A DNA stretch of 64,000 nt, taken from assembly GCA_942493055.1 (NCBI GenBank), contig OW818680.1:3348001-3412000 (forward strand). The letters are read 5' to 3'. The translations under genes were made by a program, and so were the position numbers. The stretch comes from CAIZQW01 sp942493055 (GTDB lineage Bacteria > Verrucomicrobiota > Kiritimatiellia > RFP12 > UBA1067). The stretch's first letter is position 1; each line of letters begins with the position of its first letter. This document shows, in pieces, positions 16,364 to 22,033 of the stretch. The notes under the pieces were generated by a model. It was not told the origin of the DNA. It searched no databases and was given only the letters and a program-made list of their open reading frames with translations.

Positions 16364-16873
16364 ATGCAAAAGAAACTCGGCAAGCAAATCTTTAGAGTTC
16401 TACTTTGGGGTATTGGATTTTATGTGGCATCTTTATTCTTTGTAAGGTGGCCTAATTTTGGAGAACTCACCCGCATCAGGAAAACACGAAATTCATTAAT
16501 TCGACTTAAGGGGTATAGCTCTGCGTTACAAGATTACAATCACAAATATGGGACGTATCCGTATTCATGCACAAACATTGAGGAACTTGCTTTTGTGTTG
16601 GCGGGACACCACCTAAGAGACTGTAATTCAAATAGCATTAATTTCTTTTTTACAGGAGAGGCGCGCTTAAATCCGAACAATCTTATCTTCGACGCCTATG
16701 GACGGCGTTTAGTGCTTATAAGAAATGTCGATGGAACAAACCTGACTATCCAGGCAACAGAAACTAGGCTTGTTGGGTCCAAAGAAATTGAGAGTGTATA
16801 CTGCGAGATCAATACGCTGCCGTTTAAAAAACAAAACACGGAGACGAACAATGATCATTCAGTTGAGCATTAA
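16364..16873 (+). CDS. Hypothetical bitopic protein, pseudopilin-like periplasmic part
   Basis: 169 aa from ATG 16364 (a TTG at 16355 is the alternative). One membrane segment lies at ~11-28 (VLLWGIGFYVASLFFVRW). Then SALQDYNHKYGTYPYSCTNI and IFDAYGRRLVLIRNVDG, resembling the ALxxYxxxxGxYP and DxWGRxxxY patterns of type II secretion pseudopilins, though the N-terminal prepilin cleavage site is missing. AT-richer than its neighbours, which suggests acquisition. No secretion genes are nearby. Function unknown. Confidence 0.6.
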   Translation: MQKKLGKQIFRVLLWGIGFYVASLFFVRWPNFGELTRIRKTRNSLIRLKGYSSALQDYNHKYGTYPYSCTNIEELAFVLAGHHLRDCNSNSINFFFTGEARLNPNNLIFDAYGRRLVLIRNVDGTNLTIQATETRLVGSKEIESVYCEINTLPFKKQNTETNNDHSVEH

Positions 16874-17149
16874 TCATCATTGAAGGACTCCGGATCGTAA
16901 CTAAAAATTCAAAGGGGTAATAGGGACTGTATTTTGACACTCGACATTTGACGCTTTTGATCAGTCAGGTTCGGCTCAGAAAACTGAGGATTTGTGGGCA
17001 ACGCACAGATAATAAACAGCGTTTATATTCATTGTGAAATGATGCCACAGGGGGACAGAAAATGCATATTTCGCAAGACCCTTTTTGAGTCTGTTAGTCT
17101 CTCAGTCTTTGAGTCCTTGGCCAGCCTTGCGATTGGGAGTTACTCCGCC
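16874..17149. other. Gene-free stretch with RAYT/REP-like words
   Basis: Contains TAATAGGGACTGTATTTTGA and CAGGGGGACAGAAAATG, reminiscent of ends of REP-associated transposable sequences, plus a run of GTCTGTTAGTCTCTCAGTCT words at about 17090-17115. No transposase and no supported gene. Confidence 0.4.
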
Positions 17150-17839
17150 CTATGAGCAATTACTTATTTGGCAGAGACGGTCGAGTACTATCTTCTTTCT
17201 AGGCAGGATGTCTGACTCATCAGCAAGATGGCCGTCTAAGGACTCAACAAAAAGACATTGCTTCAAAAAACAGGCAATCTTATGTGCCAGAAACTGCTGC
17301 AATTCAACATCTGAACTTTTGATATCATCGACGATGGTTTCGCGGCCGTTGATCACCGAAATAAAATCCTCCATATCGTGACTGCTGATATAATCGTTGT
17401 TGCCGCGACCTTCAAACGCTTCGATCTTTGATGCTAGAAAGTATGGCGCGGTAACAATCCGTATATCTGGGGTGTTTGCGTTAACGACAACCGCAGAGGC
17501 CAGGGCTTTCATTAGCCAACGCGTATTCCATCCTAGGACATCTCTGCTGGGTGGCATCACATCGAGTATAATGTCTCTGAAAATCCAACGGCAAATAGGC
17601 GCATCCTCTGAGGTGTCATGCTTAAAACCTAATTGACGCAAGAGGGCCTCAAGATCTGAATAGGCCTTTCGGGTGGTTGCGTTGACCAGCACATCCACAT
17701 CCTTGGTTGTTCGTATGCTGGGGGCACCTTTGTCGGTAATTAGAACCTCCAATACGGCGCCACCAAGAAATGCAAAGTCATATGGCAAGCCTTTCAATTG
17801 CTCTGCAATGGTTGCTATACGTTGAAGAGAGGTTGACAT
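17150..17839 (-). CDS. Nucleotidyltransferase-fold protein, AbiEii-like putative toxin
   Basis: 229 aa. LGGAVLEVLITDKGAPSIRT then TKDVDVLVNA gives the GG...TxDxD signature of DNA polymerase beta-type nucleotidyltransferases (~25-50). A second acidic strand is in RDIILDVMPPS (~90), and YFLASKIEAFEGRGNNDY with SHDMEDFI follows at ~130-155, as in AbiEii/DUF1814-type proteins. Known: AbiEii toxins add nucleotides to tRNA or other targets and are neutralised by AbiEi. Here the gene overlaps the upstream HTH gene by one base (TAATG), matching that two-gene layout. Toxicity is inferred. Confidence 0.72.
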   Translation of the reverse strand: MSTSLQRIATIAEQLKGLPYDFAFLGGAVLEVLITDKGAPSIRTTKDVDVLVNATTRKAYSDLEALLRQLGFKHDTSEDAPICRWIFRDIILDVMPPSRDVLGWNTRWLMKALASAVVVNANTPDIRIVTAPYFLASKIEAFEGRGNNDYISSHDMEDFISVINGRETIVDDIKSSDVELQQFLAHKIACFLKQCLFVESLDGHLADESDILPRKKIVLDRLCQISNCS

Positions 17840-18357
17840 TAGGCTTGATCCTTGTTTAATGTCTTATCAAGTTGTTGTTCCGCCCATGCGCGTTCCCTGG
17901 CCTGTCCGCCCCGCAGGAGATCGCAATAGACTAACAGTTTGTAAAGGTCTGGGTCATGCATCGATGCTTTTGGCGCAGCTGAATAAATGGGGAGAACTCC
18001 CAAACCTCTGACCTTTCCAGTTGCATCAGGCCACACGGGCGGCGGTTCACCTTTTAAATCAAAGGCCGACCCCACCATGGGAGCGCCTTGTGCTGTAGGA
18101 ATGCCCCGACATAAGCCGCCTTTTCGCTCCATGGGAAATACATACCGCAACCCATGAACAAGAAACTCACGTACAGCTTTACGGTTGGGAATACGCTCTT
18201 CAGCGTTCAGAAACCCCGCCAATGCCAAACGCCCTACAGCGGCATGAACTTCTGAAGGGCTCATGCCCAGAGAAGCGGCAAGTTGCATATACGACGCCTT
18301 CTTGCCAGACTGTGCAATAAGTTTCAACAACACCAGAATATCCTGTCCTTTTGTCAT
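17839..18357 (-). CDS. Winged-helix regulator, putative antitoxin of the nucleotidyltransferase
   Basis: 172 aa from ATG 18357; an ATG at 18363 is also in frame, but the promoter geometry favours 18357. The N-terminal winged helix (ILVLLKLIAQSGKKASYMQL and LGMSPSEVHAAVGRLALAGF, ~8-50) is MarR/IclR-like. The C-terminal part (FLVHGLRYVFPMERKGGLCR, VLPIYSAAP) is not recognised beyond similarity in layout to AbiEi-type antitoxins, which carry an N-terminal winged helix. It probably binds the palindrome that covers its own promoter and represses the pair. Confidence 0.68.
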   Translation of the reverse strand: MTKGQDILVLLKLIAQSGKKASYMQLAASLGMSPSEVHAAVGRLALAGFLNAEERIPNRKAVREFLVHGLRYVFPMERKGGLCRGIPTAQGAPMVGSAFDLKGEPPPVWPDATGKVRGLGVLPIYSAAPKASMHDPDLYKLLVYCDLLRGGQARERAWAEQQLDKTLNKDQA

Positions 18358-18363
18358 GGCCAT

Positions 18364-18392
18364 ACTTTATTCGCGAATTGCGAATAAAGCAA
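18364..18392 (-). promoter_or_regulatory. Promoter overlapped by a perfect palindromic operator
   Basis: Minus strand: TTGCTT (18392-18387), 17-bp spacer, TAAAGT (18369-18364), then 6 nt to ATG 18357. The 10-bp perfect inverted repeat CTTTATTCGC-N5-GCGAATAAAG at 18365-18389 spans the whole promoter from the -35 to the -10. This suits autorepression by the adjacent winged-helix protein. Leaderless start predicted. Confidence 0.65.
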
Positions 18393-18504
18393 GAGCTAAA
18401 TGAACCGAGAGCCAAAAAAGTCATACCATCCCGTCAAGTCCTGCCAGGGCGCGCTCGAAATTCATAAAGCTTTGTCTGTCCCCTTATCCGCCTTGTTTGG
18501 ATTG

Positions 18505-18645
18505 AGGACGCCGGACATGAAGACGCCAAAACTCAAAAATAAGACGAAGGACCTCAATGTGGAAGTGTCAATAAGTTTGGAAGTGTCAGTAAATTGGTAC
18601 GGCCAGGCGTATGAGGGCCACAAGGGGACAGACATGAATGGCGCT
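18505..18645 (+). repeat. Partial duplicate of the 13.5-kb region
   Basis: GACATGAAGACGCCAAAACT, AAATAAGACGAAGGACCTCA, the GAAGTGTCAATAAGTTTGGA words, GGTACGGCCAGGCGTATGAG and CACAAGGGGACAGACATG follow in the same order as at 13476-13673. The copy even includes the last codons of the quinoprotein-like gene at 13478-13501. The inner palindrome is deleted here. Confidence 0.7.
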
Positions 18646-19366
18646 AAGATAGGCGTATGTGAGTCGTTTTATAGGGCGGAGTAGTCGATCTCCAAAGCGC
18701 TCATCGTCGGCTCGCAAGAAACTGGGAGAACAGGCTCCTGCCTGTTTGGGGAGTGCACAGGCAGGATGCCCAATGCCACTAACTTTTCAAGTCGTTAACT
18801 GGGGAACGGGCAACAGAGGAACAGACAAGAATGGCTCCAAGATAAGCACGGTCGGGCCGTATTTTTCCGGCTCAGCATCCGCCTTCGCCAAGGCTACGGC
18901 GTGACAGGCAGCTTCGCCCTCCATTTTCAAGTCGGATTCGCAAGCTGGAGGGCGAGACTTTGGCGAGCCGTCGCTTGTCTTAGCGCCAATCTTGTCTGCC
19001 CCCCCTGTCGCCAAAAATGCCCCCTCCTCTTTCATGCGGGCGAGACGCCCACGCTCCCTTCTATTGCTGCCCAGAAAGGAGCGCGGGCATCTTGCCCGCC
19101 GGAGCCGAGACGGCTCCGCCACCTTATTGCTCTGGGAGCGCCGACGTCCGCGTCGGCAAGAAATATGGCGCGTGCGGTCAAGGCCGACGAGGACGTCGGC
19201 GTTCCCAGGGTACAGGGGGGCAGACAAGGCCTCTTTTGTTGAATCAGCGCCCGAATGAGGAGAGAGCAAGTAGAATTGCTGGCTTTACATTGCTGCGGAG
19301 GATAAGTAAAATTGAAAAATATGGGTCAGAAATGTTTGTAGGGGTCGTTTAAATAGAGGAGCTAGG
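18646..19366. other. Gene-free, repeat-rich stretch
   Basis: No ORF here has a recognisable protein or codon pattern; frames are open only because of GC-rich hairpins. It includes CATCCGCCTTCGCCAAGGCT (a member of the dispersed palindrome family) at about 18878-18897 and the hairpin cluster listed separately. Confidence 0.6.
19036..19200. repeat. Cluster of five short perfect hairpins
   Basis: GGGCG-aga-CGCCC near 19038-19050; GCGGGCA-tct-TGCCCGC at 19083-19099; GGAGCCG-aga-CGGCTCC at 19101-19117; GCCGACG-tccg-CGTCGGC at 19140-19157; GCCGACG-agga-CGTCGGC at 19183-19200. Stems of 5-7 bp with loops of 3-4 nt, unlike random sequence. No T-tract follows any of them, so they are not terminators. 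Confidence 0.75.
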
Positions 19367-19603
19367 ATGCCGAAAATATTTGAAAATGACGGGTTTAGGT
19401 TCTTCTTTTACAGCAATGATCATGAGCCGATTCATGTGCATGTGTGGCATGGTGGTGGTGAAGCGGTCTTCAAGGTGTCGGATGATGAGGTTGAACTGAG
19501 GGAATCGCTTAATATGAAAGTGGGAGATTTGTCGCGGGCACGTCAGATGGTGATGGAAAATCGGAAGTTGATTCAGGAGAAATGGTATGAGTTTTTCAAA
19601 TAA
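19367..19603 (+). CDS. DUF4160 family small protein
   Basis: 78 aa. FRFFFYSNDHEPIHVHVWHG with EAVFKVSDDEVELRES and RARQMVMENRKLIQEKW matches the DUF4160 pattern (EPxHVHV core). RBS is AGAGGAGCTAGG. It overlaps the next ORF by 17 bp. Pairs of DUF4160 and DUF2442 genes are common in mobile or accessory regions and are suspected toxin-antitoxin modules; which partner would be the toxin is not known to me. Confidence 0.82.
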   Translation: MPKIFENDGFRFFFYSNDHEPIHVHVWHGGGEAVFKVSDDEVELRESLNMKVGDLSRARQMVMENRKLIQEKWYEFFK

Positions 19604-19889
19604 ACAAGGGCTGATGTCGGCTTTTTATAGCGCTGGACTGATTGTTGTCCAATGTGGAAACGGGGTGGAGATTAAATTTCCGGTACAGGGGAATCCGCGT
19701 CTTTCCAAGGGTACCCCCGACCAGCTCAACAAAATCGAAATCTCGCCATTTGGTTTACATTGGCCGGATTTGGATGAGGATCTTTCTCTTGAAGGACTTT
19801 TGCAGGGCGATTATGGGCAAATGCAAGAGTATAGTTCCCGTATCGCTGAGCAGACGAGTGGGTATATGGGGGAATCACTTCAGCGTTAA
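19587..19889 (+). CDS. DUF2442 family small protein
   Basis: 100 aa. The C-terminal half reads LNKIEISPFGLHWPDLDEDL and SLEGLLQGDYG, the hallmark GLHWPxLDEDLSxxGLL of DUF2442. Its start lies inside the end of the DUF4160 gene, indicating translational coupling. Likely partner of the DUF4160 protein. Confidence 0.82.
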   Translation: MSFSNKQGLMSAFYSAGLIVVQCGNGVEIKFPVQGNPRLSKGTPDQLNKIEISPFGLHWPDLDEDLSLEGLLQGDYGQMQEYSSRIAEQTSGYMGESLQR

Positions 19890-20134
19890 GCGGAAAGAAA
19901 AAAGACGATTCGATACTTTTTCGCAAAGGGCGCAAGTTGGGTGAAGTACGGCGTGCCTACGCAAATCCATGGATACATGGGGGCACAGCTCGTACTTCAC
20001 CCAGCTTCTCTTGCACCTAATAGCGATCTTCGCGAAAAACATTTAATGTTCAGCCTCTTATGCATCTAAATGGCGCTTCCTCAGATTAAAGTCTAAATAC
20101 TTTATTTTGGTATGATTCATCTCCTTCTTTGCTC
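19890..20134. other. Gene-free stretch containing a long-arm inverted repeat
   Basis: No supported gene. GGGTGAAGTACG (19939-19950) and CGTACTTCACCC (19991-20002) form a perfect 12-bp inverted repeat, extendable with mismatches to about 20 bp; the 40-nt loop contains ATCCATGGAT. The 3' side lacks a T-run, so it is not an intrinsic terminator. Confidence 0.55.
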
Positions 20135-20164
20135 TTGTCCAATACGTTCCCAAGCGAGTATAAT
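20135..20164 (+). promoter_or_regulatory. Promoter, copy 2 of a duplicated promoter sequence
   Basis: TTGTCC (20135-20140), 18-bp spacer, TATAAT (20159-20164). An ATG opens 7 nt later at 20172 but gives only a 5-codon ORF; the real gene starts at 20201 behind GGAGGGGG. Confidence 0.7.
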
Positions 20165-20200
20165 CCAGCGCATGTTGAATAAATGCTGAGGAGGGGGACA

Positions 20201-22003
20201 ATGAGGATGGGCTATTCGAAATATAAGGTGCTATCAACCTTGGGATTTAGTGTCGTACTGTGGGGGTTGCCCCTTGCGGCTCTGGCAGTCGATGCTCCGA
20301 AGCAGGCGCGTCCAAAACTGCAGATCATCAATGGCAGCAGCCAGGCAGCCGACATCTTCTGGCTCTCGTCCGCATCTCAGCGCGTGCCGAATGGCACTGT
20401 TGAGCCTGGACGCTATACCATCATTGATACGACGTTGGGGCATCAGTTCGAGATCGTGGGGCGGGTGGACAAGACGACCGCGAAAGTCACCAGCGTCGTG
20501 CCGGTTCAGGCGTATCGCTTCGATCCTGAGGGGCATGATGGCGTGCCGGCCTTTTATAAGCAGGTCGTCAGCGCTGACGGCTTTCCCATTGTCGGTTCAG
20601 ACAAGGTCAATCCGTATGCCCTGAAGGAGGCCGCGTTCATTGTGAAGATGATGCTGTCGCATCGACCGGATCTGCGCGAGGCGCTGATCAAGAGCGGCGC
20701 GCGCCTGTGCGTGATGGCGTATAACGAATATACCACGGACCTGCCGGAGTTCAAGTGGCTTGCGGAACAGAAGGTCAAGGGCTTCGAGGAGTTCTCGGCA
20801 AAGGACTACCGGGATGTGCGGGCGCGCGGCATGGGCGGCAGCGAAACAGATCCCTATTGTTCAGTCGGGGAGGAAAACCTGCTCTGCTATGCGGGCGACC
20901 CTTACCGCAAGGAGCGCATCCTTATCCATGAGTTTGCCCACTGTGCGCACCTCCGAGGGATGGTCAATGTTGACCCGACATTCGATGCGCGGGTCAGGAG
21001 TGCTTACGAGGCCGCGATGAAGGCCGGGCGGTTTAAGGGCAAGTACGCGTCGATCAACCATCACGAGTACTTCGCTGTCGGAGTCGCCTCCTGGTATGGG
21101 CACGACCGCTTTGACGACGCGGATCATAATCATGTCCACACGCGGGCACAGCTTATTGAATACGATCCCGGGCTTGCGGCGCTCTGCCGTGAAGTCTTCG
21201 GCGATGCATCGCCGCTCTACACGAAGCCGGCGACTCGCCTGACAGGACACCTGGCAGGTTACAATCCTGAAACAGCGCCCGCATTCAAGTGGCCGGAACG
21301 GCTGTTGAAGGCGCAGGAGGCGATTCGAGCCCAAGCCAAGGCGCGCAATGACGCGGCGAACGGGCGTGAGACGCGGACTATCTCAGGATGGACGGTTCAC
21401 ATCAGTAAAGATCTGCTCACCCATGAGGCTGCCGCAACAGCAAAGGCCTTGGACCTGCTGAAGAGGATGCTGGATGAGATTGTAGCCGTCGTGCCTGCCC
21501 CGGCCGTAACTGAATTGCAGAAGACAGCCTTGTATTTGTCGCCTGAATATCCGAATATCAGGCCGCGTGCTGAATTTCATCCCAGCGCAGCATGGTTGAA
21601 AGCGAATGGGCGGGACCCGGCCATGGCAAAGGGCGTGGAGTTTACCAATGTGCGTATCTTTGAGCGTGAGATCAATCGCATGCCCAATTTCGCGCTGCAT
21701 GAACTGGCCCATGCCTATCATGAGCGTGTGCTGGGTTATGCCCAGGCCGACATCCTGGCAGCCTACGCGCGTGCGAAGGGGAGCAAGAGCTACGACAAGG
21801 TTGAACACTGGCATGGGAGTGATCGCGCCAACACGTTTGACAAAGCATACGCCATGGCCAATGAAAAAGAGTATTTCGCCGAAAACACCGAAGCATTCTT
21901 TTCGCGCAACGACTTTTTTCCGTTTACGCGGGAGGAGCTGAAAAAACATGATCCGGAGTGTTTTGCCCTGCTGGGCAAGCTCTGGAGCGGTCCACAGAAG
22001 TAG
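20201..22003 (+). CDS. Secreted protein with two HExxH metallopeptidase-like domains
   Basis: 600 aa from ATG 20201 (20207 is possible); GGAGGGGG at 20189-20196 excludes the ATG at 20183. Signal peptide ends near LPLAALAVDA. Domain 1 has RILIHEFAHCAHLRG (H243-E-x-x-H247) with a downstream NHHEYFAVGVASWYG. Domain 2 has FALHELAHAYHERVL (H500-E-x-x-H504) with NEKEYFAENTEAFFS. In both, a later glutamate in EYFA is a likely third zinc ligand, so the two domains are tandem copies of one gluzincin-like fold. Between the two is a ~100-residue linker. Substrate unknown. Next to two secreted glycosidases. Confidence 0.8.
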   Translation: MRMGYSKYKVLSTLGFSVVLWGLPLAALAVDAPKQARPKLQIINGSSQAADIFWLSSASQRVPNGTVEPGRYTIIDTTLGHQFEIVGRVDKTTAKVTSVVPVQAYRFDPEGHDGVPAFYKQVVSADGFPIVGSDKVNPYALKEAAFIVKMMLSHRPDLREALIKSGARLCVMAYNEYTTDLPEFKWLAEQKVKGFEEFSAKDYRDVRARGMGGSETDPYCSVGEENLLCYAGDPYRKERILIHEFAHCAHLRGMVNVDPTFDARVRSAYEAAMKAGRFKGKYASINHHEYFAVGVASWYGHDRFDDADHNHVHTRAQLIEYDPGLAALCREVFGDASPLYTKPATRLTGHLAGYNPETAPAFKWPERLLKAQEAIRAQAKARNDAANGRETRTISGWTVHISKDLLTHEAAATAKALDLLKRMLDEIVAVVPAPAVTELQKTALYLSPEYPNIRPRAEFHPSAAWLKANGRDPAMAKGVEFTNVRIFEREINRMPNFALHELAHAYHERVLGYAQADILAAYARAKGSKSYDKVEHWHGSDRANTFDKAYAMANEKEYFAENTEAFFSRNDFFPFTREELKKHDPECFALLGKLWSGPQK

Positions 22004-22033
22004 AAGCCGGAAGCGTTTTTTGAAATACGAAAC

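Noticed and set aside
16874..17149. Transposase remnant suggested by GGGGACAG-type words
   Set aside because: Only short words are present; no transposase fragment can be read in any frame.
18400..19350. Several open frames of 60-160 codons in the hairpin-rich region
   Set aside because: Translations are Arg/Ser/Ala/Pro-rich, frames overlap each other on both strands and follow the palindromes; no RBS or family match.
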